From Pseudomonas sp. B21_DOA (GTDB lineage Bacteria; Pseudomonadota; Gammaproteobacteria; Pseudomonadales; Pseudomonadaceae): a stretch of DNA of 64,000 bases. Location: assembly GCA_030544685.1 (NCBI GenBank), contig CP086683.1, forward strand, positions 3,906,001-3,970,000. Reading direction: 5' to 3'. Each line of letters opens with the position of its first letter. Position 1 is the first letter of the stretch. The notes beneath the pieces are model-generated. The model was not told the origin of the DNA. It worked only from the letters and a program-made list of their open reading frames with translations, and did no database searches. Made by a program: the position numbers and the translations under genes. Of this stretch, positions 36,551 to 46,441 are shown piece after piece.

Positions 36551-39500
36551 ATGCGTATGCCCGGCCAGCCATCCTCATCTGCAATGTCGCGCGCGGCCGA
36601 TGCGCCGATGCTCGATGAAACATGGCTGGAAACTTGCCGTTTCAGCCTGCTGCGCCGCGACCATGAGCTGACCTGGTTCAGCCTTGAAGACAGCCGCTCG
36701 GGCCAGACCTGGTTCGCCGTGCGCGCACCGATTCAGCGCCCGGCGCTGTGCCAGCGGCTGGAGCGCGACTTTCATTTGCAACTGCCTTCGCAGTGGGTGA
36801 TCAACCCGCTCGCGCTGCTTCGTTCGGCGGACGGGCCGGTGCTGATCTATCCGCAATGGGGGCGCCGCTGGCTGGCCTGTTCGACGCAGCCGGCTTACCA
36901 CTCGGGCGAGTGCTGAATATCGCCGTTGCGGCTGCCAATGCGCTGGCCCACTCTCGGCATCCCGATACACCGCAAAACCCTGTGGGAGCGAGCCTGCTCG
37001 CGAAAGCGTCATTCCAGCCGACATCACCCTTGACTGACCCACCGCTTTCGCGAGCGGGCTCGCTCCCACATGGATCCCTGTTGCCGTGGCATCTGATAGT
37101 CGGCGCCGACGACAGCGTCAGGCTGATGGGCTTTCACACCCACGCGCAGGAAACGCCGGCGACTGAACTGCCGAGTCTGGAACACTGGCCTTATCTGGCG
37201 CCGGAACAGCTGCAGCGCGACAACGTCGATTGCGATGAGCGCAGCGACGTCTATGCGCTGTCGGCAATCCTCTACGAGGCGCTGACCGGGCGCCCGCCGC
37301 TGATCGCTCGCGACGCCTCGCAATGGTTGCATGTACACGCCGCCGTCCAGCCATTGTCGCCAGCGCAATACCATCCCGACCTGCCGCAAGGCATTTGCCA
37401 TGTGCTGCTCAAGGGCCTGGCCAAGGAGCCGGACGCGCGCTATCAAAGCATCGAATCGCTGGCCGCCGATCTAACCTGGTGCCTGCGGCAATGGCAGAAA
37501 AAGGCCAGATCGAAGCGTTCCGCCTGGGTGCCTTCGATGCTCGCGCAACGGCCACGCGCGGCGATGTGCTGTTTGGTCGTGATGACGAACGTCAGCAACT
37601 GCTTGAACAGATCCAGCGCGTGCGCAGCGACGGCATCGCTCGCGTGCTGCTGGTTGCCGGCGCACCGGGAGCGGGAAAGTCGACGCTGATCCAGCAAGTC
37701 CTGCGTAGCCAGGCACCCGGTTATTGGGCCAGCGGCAAGATCGAACTGCTGAACAATGAACGGCCTTTCGCGCCACTGGCACAGATTTTCCAGTCACTGA
37801 TCAGCCAGGTATTGGCCAGGCCCGCACTGGCCTTGCAGGCCGTGACCGAGCAATTACGCGAAACCCTCAAGGGACGCGGCCGCTTGCTGGTAGACCTCGT
37901 GCCGGAGGCCGAACTGCTGATCGGCGCCACCGCCGAACTGCCGAACATGCCGGCGCGCCACGCCCTCGACCGGGTCAATCGGGCGCTGCTCGATGTGCTC
38001 GAAGTCTTTGCGCAACCGGGGCATCCGCTGCTGCTGTTTATCGATGATTTGCAGTGGGCTGACGACTCGACTCAGGCGTTTCTCAAAGCCTTTATCGCCC
38101 GACCGACGCGGCATCTGCTGCTGGTTCTGGCGTATCGCGAGGGCGAGTTGACGGAGCATCCGGGTGGCTGGCTCGATGAAATGCGCAGAGCACCCGCGCT
38201 GCCAGTTATTGACCTCGGACTAGGGCCGCTGTCGGTGCAGGCCGTCGCGCAATTGATGGCGGTCGAACTCGATGCTGACGTCGACAACCTCGAAGCGCTG
38301 GCCCGCGTCGTGCACTTCAAAACCGCTGGCAATCCGTTATTCGTCAGCCAGGTAGCACGCGCGCTGGTGGATGAGCGTCTGCTGCGTTTCGACGCTGAGA
38401 TGCGCCGCTGGGTGTGGAATCAGGCGGAGGTGGATGGCTATCGCTACGCCGACAACGTTGCCGAATTGATGGTGCAACGTTTGCAGCGCCTGCCGGCCAG
38501 TGCCCGTGAAGTGTTGCGCACGGCGGGTTACGTCGGTGGTCGCTGCGATGAAGCGCTGTTGTGCAATCTGTTGGCGGATGATCCAGCGCGGTTGCGGGGT
38601 GATGTGGATTATCTGGTCAGTGCAGGCTTTCTCCTGCGCGAGCCGGGGCAACTTGTGTTTCCCCACGATCGAGTGTTGGAAGCCGCCGCTGCGCTGACCG
38701 CGCCGGCCGGGCGTTCGGCTGAGCATGCGCGCATCGCAGCCGCCATGCTCGATCTAAGCGGCGGGCAACGGCAGGCGAAGGTGTTCGATATTGCCAGTCA
38801 GATTCAGCGCAGCGACGGTCATGCGCTTTCAGGAGGTCGACGCGTCGAATTCATCCAGTTATTGGTCGAAGCCGCCGAGCGCGCTCGCGATAGCGCCGCT
38901 GTCGAGCAGGCCGTGGATTATCTGCGCAGCGCCGAGGTGTTACTCGGCGACAACGGCTGGACGCAGCTCTACCCGCAAGCCTTCGCGGCGCGCTGGCTGG
39001 CAGCCGACTGCGCGATGTTGCTGGCGGATCTGCCCGGCGCGCAACAGCGTCTCGACGACTGCCTGGAACACGCTGCCACCGTGCTGGACCGGGCGAAAAC
39101 CTACCGCCTGCGCGCCAGCCTGCGTACCTTGCATTCCGACTATCAAGGCGCGATCGGCGAAGCGCTAAGTGGCCTGGCGCTACTCGACATTGCCCTGCAG
39201 CGCCAGCCATCGGCGGCGCAACTGGCCGGAGCGTTCGAGCGGGTTCGGCAATTGGTCGGCACACGGCAGATTGCTGAACTGAGCGCATTGCCCAAGGCCG
39301 ACGAGCCGCGAATCGAAGTGGCCATGGAGTTGCTGAGCACGCTGATCGCCTCGTTTTTTGTGCAGGACGATATCGCTTTCCTGCACTTGGCGAAGATGGT
39401 CGAATTGACCCTCTTGCACGGCACCACACCCAGCAGCGGCTACGGTTTTGCCTGGTATGGCGTGATGATCGCCGACCGTTATGGCGAATATCTGGACGGT

Positions 39501-41796
39501 GTCGCTTTCGCCGAACTGGCGCTCGATCTGACCGACCTGCACGGCTACGAAGCCGGGCGCACCGGCACGCTGGTGGCGCTCGATCAGGTCAGCCCATGGA
39601 CCAAACCGATGGCCTACGCCCGGCAGAAAGCTTTCGCCGCATTCGAGTGCGGTCAAGCCGGCGGCGATCTCGGCATGTCGTGTTACGCCTGCAACCACAT
39701 CGGCTCCGATCTGCTGTTCATGGGCGAGCCGCTGCAAAAGGTGTTGAACGAGCTGGACGTCGGCCTGAGTTGGGTGCGGCAGTTTCACTACATCGACATC
39801 GAGCGCATTCTGCTGGCGCAACAGGCGTTTGCCAGTGATTTGCGCAGTGGGCGCGAGCCACGTTCGATCGCAGCGCTGGATGCTCTGGAACATGACTGCT
39901 TCGGCCCGCTGGATCGCGATCGCGTCTCACAGCCAACACTGTTCTGGATGTGGTTGTACTCAGGTATGTCGGCGTTCTATTTCGGCGATGTGCGTTACGC
40001 ACTACGCCGTTTCGAAGCGGCCGAGGCATTGACGTGGTCGCTGCCGGCGCACATCGATTTGGCGCATTACTACCTGTTCTACAGCTTGGCACTGGCCAGT
40101 CCCGAGGCGCCGGGCTCTGTTGCCGAAAAACTGCAGAAACTGGAGCAGCAACGGCAGCGTTTTTGCCTTGGGTCGAGCTCAATCCGTCGACTTTCAGTAA
40201 CCAACTGCTGCTGATCGAGGGCGCGATGGCCCGCGTGCGTGGCGAAGGGCTGGTCGCCATTCGCTGCTTCGACCAGGCGCAAATCGCGGCGGCCGCTGCC
40301 GGATTTATCCATCAACAGGCGCTGGCGCATGAACAACTGGCCGAGGTGTGTCTGGGCAACGGTCTGGTCTCCGGCACGCATCATCACCTGCGCGTCGCCC
40401 GCGACTGTTATGTGCTGTGGGGCGCTGAGGCCAAGGCACGTCGACTGGAAGCCGCGCATCCTTTTCTGGCCCGCGAGCATTCCTTGGAAACGGTCACACC
40501 GGTGACGCGGGTACGCCTTGATCTGGAAGTCGGCATCGAAGCGGCGCGCGCGGTGTCGCAAGAGGTGTTGCTCGATCGGTTAGTGGAAACCTTGATGACT
40601 CACTTGATGATTCAGGCCGGCGCCGATCGGGGGCGTTGCTGTTGGTCGCCGACGGTGAGTTGCAACTGGCTGCCGCCGCGCAGGTCGAGGCGGGCAACGT
40701 GCGAGTCAGTCAGGACAACGAGCGCGTGCTGGAGCAGATCGCGCCGGTTTCAGTGCTCAATTCGACCATGCGTACACGCACGCCGCTGGTGCTCGACGAT
40801 GCCCGCGTCGACTGCCCGCAAGCCTACAGCGCCGACCTGTGCGAGCGGCAGACGCGCTCGCTGATGTGCCTGCCGTTGCTCAAGCAGGGCGCGCTGATCG
40901 GTCTGGTGTATCTGGAAAACAGCCTGGTACCAAAGCTGTTCAGCGCCGAACGCCTGACCATGCTGGAAATTCTCGCCTCGCAGGCAGCGGTGTCGCTGCA
41001 GACCGCGCGGCTCTACGCGCAACTGGTCGAAGACAACCGCTTGCGTGCACAGATGGAAGCCGACTTGCGCAGCTCGCGGGCGGAACTGGCGCGCAACTCG
41101 CACCTGAAAATGATGGGCGAACTGTCGGCCTCGATCGCCCACGAAATCAGCCAGCCATTGCTGGGGATTTCATCGAACGCCTCGGCCAGTCTGCGCTGGC
41201 TCAAGCGCGACATACCGGATCTAGACGAAGCAATTCAGGGCCTGGAGGACATTCGTTCCGACAGCGCCCGTGCCACCGAGATCGTCCAGGCCTTGCGCGC
41301 ATTGGCCAGGCAGGCGCCGTTGCAACGATTGCCGGTGTCGATTGACGCGTTGATCGGTGAGGTCGTGCAACTGACGGCCGGCGATGTGCACAATCGCGGG
41401 GTGAGCTTGCACACGCAACTCAACGCTGCTGACCCGGTACTGGGGGATCGGGTGCAGATCCAGCAGGTGATCTACAACCTGATCGTCAACGCGCTGGAAG
41501 CGATGGCTGGGCAGGGCGTGAGTGACGGGCGCCTGGTGATTGAGTCGACGCTGTCCGATGGGCAGGTCTGCGTGGCTTTTCAGGACAACGGGCCGGGGAT
41601 CGCCGAGCATCAGCGTGAAGAAATTTTCGATGCGTTCTTCACCACCAAGGGCAGCGGCATGGGCATGGGCCTGGCGATTTGCCGAACGGTGATCGGCGCC
41701 CATGGCGGGACGTTGCGCGTGGAAGACAGCGAGGAGGGCGCGCGGATCTGCTTCAGACTGCCGCTTGCGCCGGACGCCAGGATCAAAAGCCCCTGA
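36551..41796 (+). CDS. giant sensor: kinase-like domain, AAA ATPase, GAF, histidine kinase; four frameshifts in assembly
   Basis: About 1,749 aa after repair. The order is: serine/threonine-kinase-like domain (1-310), with YLAPEQ and DERSDVYALSAILYEALTG; AAA/STAND ATPase (from ~345), with Walker A GAPGAGKST and Walker B LLLFIDDLQWAD; a long helical, TPR-like middle; GAF domain; histidine kinase with H-box SASIAHEISQPL, N-box YNLIVNALEAM, G-boxes DNGPGI and GSGMGMGLAI. Frames join at mononucleotide runs: G5 at 36858, A5 at 37498, T5 at 40160, G5 at 40629; one base added to each restores continuity. A 90-bp REPIN lies in-frame in the kinase-like part, where the catalytic HRD loop should be, and no canonical catalytic Asp is visible, so that domain is probably a pseudokinase. 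It faces the wHTH-REC-LuxR regulator. The precise start among 36551, 36557 and 36584 is unclear. Confidence 0.85.
36981..37070. repeat. REPIN inside the kinase-like coding region
   Basis: TGTGGGAGCGAGCCTGCTCG...CGAGCGGGCTCGCTCCCACA, exactly 90 bp, so the reading frame is kept. It translates without stops (VGASLLAKASF ... LSRAGSLPH). It is the only REPIN in the window lying within a clear gene. Confidence 0.9.
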
Positions 41797-41835
41797 CTTG
41801 TAGCTGAGTGATGTCTGGCAGACCGGGTAAAAAAA

Positions 41836-41853
41836 GCCGCGAAAAATCGCGGC
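41836..41853. terminator. bidirectional terminator between the sensor gene and the AraC-type gene
   Basis: GCCGCGA-AAAA-TCGCGGC stem-loop flanked by A-rich sequence on the left and AAAA on the right. It sits between convergent genes; the T tract is best for leftward transcription. Confidence 0.7.
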
Positions 41854-41891
41854 CAAAAGGGAGGAGTGAACAAAACCCTTTGAAATCCGAC

Positions 41892-42368
41892 TCAGGGCCG
41901 CAGTTCCGTCAAGCGCTGGCCCATCGTCGGATTCAGCAACCCATCGCTGAGCTGCCAGACATCCGCATCCACCAGCGCCACCCGCGCTCCGCACATCAGT
42001 TGGCGCCAGACCTTCGGCGGCATCCCCACCATGCGCCCAAAGGTGCGGGTGAAATGCGAGTGATCGGAAAATCCGCATTCATAAACAATCTCGGTAATCG
42101 CCATCGAGGTCAGCAAAAGTCCCTTGGCCTTGTCGATCTTCATCTTCAGCATCCATTCCTGCGGCGAGCAGCCAGTGACGATCTTGAACGCCCGGGAAAA
42201 GTGACTGCGCGACAGATTGCAGTGCTCGGCAATTTCGCTGACGCGCAGGCTGCGGCTCAGATCGTGCAGCATGTAAGACTTGGCGCGGCGTTCCTGCCAG
42301 CTGGACAGCGCGCCCAATGGGCGCGCGAGCTGGCTGGGGTGGTCTGACTTCACCGATTGCGGGTTCAT
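41892..42368 (-). CDS. short AraC-family DNA-binding protein
   Basis: A 158-aa protein made mostly of the two AraC helix-turn-helix motifs (LRVSEIAEHCNLSRSHFSRA; ITEIVYECGFSDHSHFTRTF). It lacks the usual 150-residue sensing domain, so it is a stand-alone DNA-binding module like SoxS/MarA, with a short C-terminal tail. It is downstream of, and co-oriented with, the Old Yellow Enzyme gene after 72 bases, so it may be co-transcribed and regulate the same stress genes; this is inference. Confidence 0.85.
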   Translation of the reverse strand: MNPQSVKSDHPSQLARPLGALSSWQERRAKSYMLHDLSRSLRVSEIAEHCNLSRSHFSRAFKIVTGCSPQEWMLKMKIDKAKGLLLTSMAITEIVYECGFSDHSHFTRTFGRMVGMPPKVWRQLMCGARVALVDADVWQLSDGLLNPTMGQRLTELRP

Positions 42369-42440
42369 GGCGGCTCTCCTGATCGATGGGCAAAGTCTGG
42401 CCGCTGGCTTTATTTAAAGTCCTTAAACAAACCTTAAAAG

Positions 42441-43568
42441 TTATGAAGCGCAGGTCTCAGCGTGAAACGGGTAATCGACGTAGCCGCGCTGATCGCCACC
42501 AAAGAAACTGCTCGGATCCGGCGTGTTCAGTTCAAGCCCATCGTGCAGCCGACGCGGCAGATCCGGGTTGGCCAGGAATGGCCGGCCAAAGGCGATGATG
42601 TCGGCGCGATCGGAGTTCAGCGCCTGTTCGGCGGATTGAGCGTCGTAACCGCCGGCGAGAATCAGCACGCCGTTCCAGGTCTGGCGCAGCTGGGCGATGA
42701 TCGCGTCCCAGCGCGGGTCGAAGTTTTCGTCCTTGACGGTGCCGACCATGGCCGGCTCGACCAGGTGCAGGTAGGCCAGATTCCACTGGTTGAGCGCTTC
42801 GACCAGATAACCGAAGGTCGCTTCGGGCGTGTCATCACCCATGCCCATAAAGCGGCCCATCGGCGTCAGCCGCACGCCGACGCGCTCGGCGCCGACTTCG
42901 TCAGCCACGGCAGCGACCACTTCGAGCAGAAAGCGCGCACGGTTCTCGACGCTACCGCCATAGGCGTCATCACGCTGGTTGCTGTTGCTGTTGAGAAACT
43001 GGTCGAGCAGATATCCGTTGCCGGCATGGATTTCCACGCCGTCCATGCCGGCGTTCAACGCGTTGCGCGCGGCGCGGCGATAATCTTCGACGATGTCGGC
43101 GATTTCCGCTGTTTCGAGGGCGCGCGGCACCGGCACATCACCCCACACGCCGTTGCCTTGTTCATCGACGATAAAAGTCTTGCCCGGCACAGGCAGGGCG
43201 CTCGGCGCCACCGGCAAACCGGCGTCCGGCTGGAAGCTGGGATGCGAGACCCGGCCGACGTGCCACAGCTGCATGAAGATCAGACCGTCGGCCTCGTGCA
43301 CCGCGGTGCTGACTTCGCGCCAGGCCTGGACTTGTGCATCGGTGTAGATCCCCGGCGTCCACGCATAGCCCTGGCCTTGCTGAGAAATCTGCGTGGCCTC
43401 GGTAATGATCAGCGCAGCACTGGCGCGTTGGCGGTAGTACTCGGCGTTCATTGCGGTCGGCACGTCGCCCGGCTGGCCGGCGCGCGAGCGGGTCAGGGGC
43501 GCCATCGCCACGCGATGAGCAAGGGTGTAAGGGCCGAGTGCGATGGGTTGAAACAGGCGACGGGTCAT
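42441..43568 (-). CDS. Old Yellow Enzyme family alkene reductase
   Basis: A 375-aa FMN enzyme with a TIM-barrel fold reducing activated C=C bonds and nitro compounds with NAD(P)H. Signatures: RVAMAPLTRSRA, MQLWHVGRVSH, the substrate-binding VEIHAGNGYLLDQF (His and Asn) near residue 176, and IAFGRPFLANPDLP near 335. Start 43568 (MTRRLFQPI) is chosen because the earlier ATG adds unrelated residues. A second OYE paralogue is at 52818. It probably handles electrophiles. No TAGAC operator is seen upstream of this copy. Confidence 0.93.
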   Translation of the reverse strand: MTRRLFQPIALGPYTLAHRVAMAPLTRSRAGQPGDVPTAMNAEYYRQRASAALIITEATQISQQGQGYAWTPGIYTDAQVQAWREVSTAVHEADGLIFMQLWHVGRVSHPSFQPDAGLPVAPSALPVPGKTFIVDEQGNGVWGDVPVPRALETAEIADIVEDYRRAARNALNAGMDGVEIHAGNGYLLDQFLNSNSNQRDDAYGGSVENRARFLLEVVAAVADEVGAERVGVRLTPMGRFMGMGDDTPEATFGYLVEALNQWNLAYLHLVEPAMVGTVKDENFDPRWDAIIAQLRQTWNGVLILAGGYDAQSAEQALNSDRADIIAFGRPFLANPDLPRRLHDGLELNTPDPSSFFGGDQRGYVDYPFHAETCAS

Positions 43569-43738
43569 GGGTAGCTCCGGATTTTGATGAGTAGGGTTCA
43601 AGTGCGGCAGCCAGGTGCCGCGCGCTGTGCAGGTAACTTAACCGGGGTGGCGGGGCTGATAATCCGTGGCCGGCGCTACGCAGTTTTGCGCGCAACGCAA
43701 CGGCACCCGCGCTCATCGCTGATGAACGCGGGCCTGGT

Positions 43739-45971
43739 TCAGGCGGGTTGGGTCGAGCGAGTCAGCGGCAAATTCAGCCAGCGCCGGCCGGTGGCATTGC
43801 TGACCGCGTTGCCGAGAGCCGCAGCCATTGGCCCTTGGACGATTTCGGCAGCACCTAGGAAGGGTTCGCCCGGTTGATCGAGCAGGTGCACATCGACTTT
43901 TTCGGCAATTGCGTGAAACGCAGAATTGGATAACCGCTCCAGTCATAGCTGCGAATGCCGCCGGCGTCGTAGGCGACCTTTTCGTAGAGCGTCCAGCTGG
44001 CCGACTGGACGATACCGCCCTCGACCTGATTGCGCAGGCCATCGGGGCTGACGATCTGGCCGACGTCGACCGCCGTGACTACATGATCCACGCGAATCTC
44101 GCCGGTCTGCGGATGCACGCGCAGTTTCACCGCGAGGGCGCAGTAACCCATGATGTTCTTGTAGCGGGCGAAGGCGAAACCGATCCCCGCGCCGGGCTCG
44201 TTGCTCTTGTGTGGCCAGCCGATTTCGTCGCGCACGCGCTCGATCACGGCACGGGCACGCGGATCGCTGAGATGGGCCAGACGCAACGCCACTGGATCGA
44301 GTCCGGCCTTGATCGCCAGCTCATCGATACTCGCTTCGATGGCGAAAATGTTGATGTGCGCTCCCAGTGAACGCATGGCCGAAGTGCGGAACGGCATCGT
44401 GGTAACGAAGTTCATGTTGATCCGCGTCGCGCCCAGCTGGTACAGCGGCACCGCATTTCGATCGCCGTCACCTTCGGGCTGGGCGATTGGCACCGACGGC
44501 GCCGAGACGAAGGGTTTCGCCAGTAGACGTGCCGGCAGCAAACGCCCGGCATTGACGATGCGTTCATTGTGCGGCGTGGTCCACAGCTCGTAGTTCCAGT
44601 CCTGCAAACGGCCCTGACTGAGGCTCGCATCGACTTCGGTAACCATCGCCGAACTGTACGGTTCCCAGAGATTCTCCTGCTCGCGCATCCATTGCACCCT
44701 GACCGGCGTGCCCGGCAGGCGCATGGCGATCAGCGCGGCATCGGCGGCGGCATCATCGGCGCCGTTGTGGCCGTAGCAACCCGAGCCTTCGGTATGAATG
44801 CAGCGCACGCGGTCCGGCGGCAGCCGCAGCATTTCGGCGATGCCGGCGCGCAGCGGATAGACGCCCTGGGTGTGGGTCCACACCGTGAGCACGCCATCGT
44901 TGAACCAGGCCACCGCACAGGACGGGCCGATCGAGCCGTGCATCAGATAATGCTTGGTCACCCGCGCTTTGAAGCGCGTCTCGGTCGCGCCGCCGGGATT
45001 GCCGTTGTTGCTGATCGGATATCGCTTGGAGGGCAATTGCTTGAGCAAATCATGAATCCCGGCGGCTTCGGGAATCGCCTCGCCGCCGCTCCACTTGGCA
45101 CTTTCCATGCCGGCGCGCATGGCCTTGATCGCTTGCCACTCATCACCGGCGACCACCGCCAGATAGTTGCCGTCGCGAATCATTTTGACCACGCCGTTCA
45201 ACGCCTCGATGGACGCGGCATCGAACGCCTGAAGCGTGCAGCCGGGACGCGGCGGGCGAATCACCCGCGCATGCAGCATGCCCGGCAAGCGCATGTCCTG
45301 GACGAATGCCGCGCCGCCGCTGACCTTGGCCGGAATGTCCAGACGCGGCAGGTTGTGCCCGATGAGTTTGAAGTCGGCCGCCGCCATCGCTGGTGATTGT
45401 GCTTTCGCGTATTGGTGCACATCGACATGCTTGACCGCGTCGGCATATGTCATGCGCTGGCCGGCTGGTCCTTCTATGGCGCCGTCGCGAGTGCTCAGTT
45501 GCGCAATGTCGACTTGCCAGCTGCGCGCGGCGGCATCGACGAGCATTTCCCGCACCTGCGCAGCAGCGTTGTACAGCGCGGTGCCGCTGTCGAAAATACT
45601 GTGGCTGCCGGCGGTGTAGCCTTCGTTGGGCGTCAGCGCGGTGTCGGCGGTGAGCAAGTTGATTGCGCTGGCCGGCACCTGCAAACGCTCGGCGGCGATT
45701 TGCAGCAACGCGGTTTTCACCCCGGTGCCCAGCTCGACCTTGCCGGTGTACACGGTGATGCCGTCGGCGCCGATGCGGATCCACGCGTCGAGGTATGGGT
45801 TGGTGCGCAGGCTGCCGGGCAGATCGGGGCCAGCACCACAGTGCCAAGGGTGTCGACTTCGGTGTCGGCCAAGGCACGCCGCGCTACCGGCATTAGCGTG
45901 AAAGCCATGAGCAACGCGCCGCCACGCAGGAAGGCCCGACGGCTGGGGTTCAAGCCGTTAGCTTCGCTCAT
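43739..45971 (-). CDS. xanthine-dehydrogenase-family molybdopterin subunit (IorB-like), two frameshifts in assembly
   Basis: About 744 aa after repair. It is the molybdenum-cofactor subunit of a periplasmic aldehyde or N-heterocycle oxidoreductase. It starts with a twin-arginine signal (SRRAFLRGGALLMAFTL). Later parts include VYTGKVELGTGVKTAL, the MPT-binding TMPFRTSAMRSLGAH region and the C-terminal LLDQPGEPFLGAAE. Frames join at the GGGG run 45836-45839 (one C added gives VVLAPDLPGSLRTN) and at AAA 43916-43918 (one T added gives RFHAIAEKVDVHLL), ending at the stop 43739. The start overlaps the 2Fe-2S gene stop (ATGA). Partner genes are the 2Fe-2S subunit and a cytochrome c, giving electron flow from substrate to the respiratory chain. 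The substrate is unknown. Confidence 0.87.
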
Positions 45972-46441
45972 GTCAGGCTCCCGTTATGCCCAGCCACCTG
46001 TTTGATCGCCTCGATGATGCGCAAGTGCGTGCCGCAGCGGCACAGATTGCCGGCCATGTGCTCAAGAATGGTTTGCTCGTCCGGGTGCGGATCACGCTCA
46101 AGCAACGACTGCGCGCGCATCAGCATGCCGGCGATGCAGTAACCGCATTGCGCGGCCTGCTTGTCGATGAACGCCGCTTGCAACGGGCCGGGTTTGTCGG
46201 CGCTGCCGAGGCTTTCCACGGTACGGATCTTTTTGCCTTCAAGGCCGGCGCACGGTGTCAGGCAGGCGAACACTGGCTGGTCGTCGACGATCACCGTGCA
46301 CGCGCCGCACTGGCCCAGGCCGCAGCCGTACTTGGCGCCGTTGAGGTTCAAGTGATTACGCAGCGCGTACAGCAGCGGCATGTCCGGTTCGAGCTCCAGC
46401 GCTTGGGCAGCTCCATTGACGGTGAGAGTGATCTGGCTCAT
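45968..46441 (-). CDS. (2Fe-2S)-binding subunit of the molybdenum hydroxylase (IorA-like)
   Basis: A 157-aa protein with the two cluster sites of the xanthine-oxidase family: plant-ferredoxin type YGCGLGQCGACTV with the fourth Cys in VFAC (residues ~40-62), and the helical site CGYCIAG ... GNLCRCGTH (~98-140). It relays electrons from the molybdenum centre to the cytochrome c. No leader is present; it is probably co-exported with the Tat-signal-bearing large subunit. Start 46441 overlaps the cytochrome stop and its stop overlaps the large-subunit start (ATGA at both), showing tight coupling. Confidence 0.93.
   Translation of the reverse strand: MSQITLTVNGAAQALELEPDMPLLYALRNHLNLNGAKYGCGLGQCGACTVIVDDQPVFACLTPCAGLEGKKIRTVESLGSADKPGPLQAAFIDKQAAQCGYCIAGMLMRAQSLLERDPHPDEQTILEHMAGNLCRCGTHLRIIEAIKQVAGHNGSLT

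Noticed and set aside
37498..37502. Programmed -1 frameshifting at A-runs
   Set aside because: Shifts occur in many unrelated genes at G, C, A and T runs with no slippery heptamer or downstream structure pattern; sequencing error is simpler.
36551..41796. Separate genes for kinase, ATPase, GAF and histidine kinase fragments
   Set aside because: Fragments follow each other without starts or ribosome sites and each junction is one base short in a mononucleotide run; a single gene explains all.
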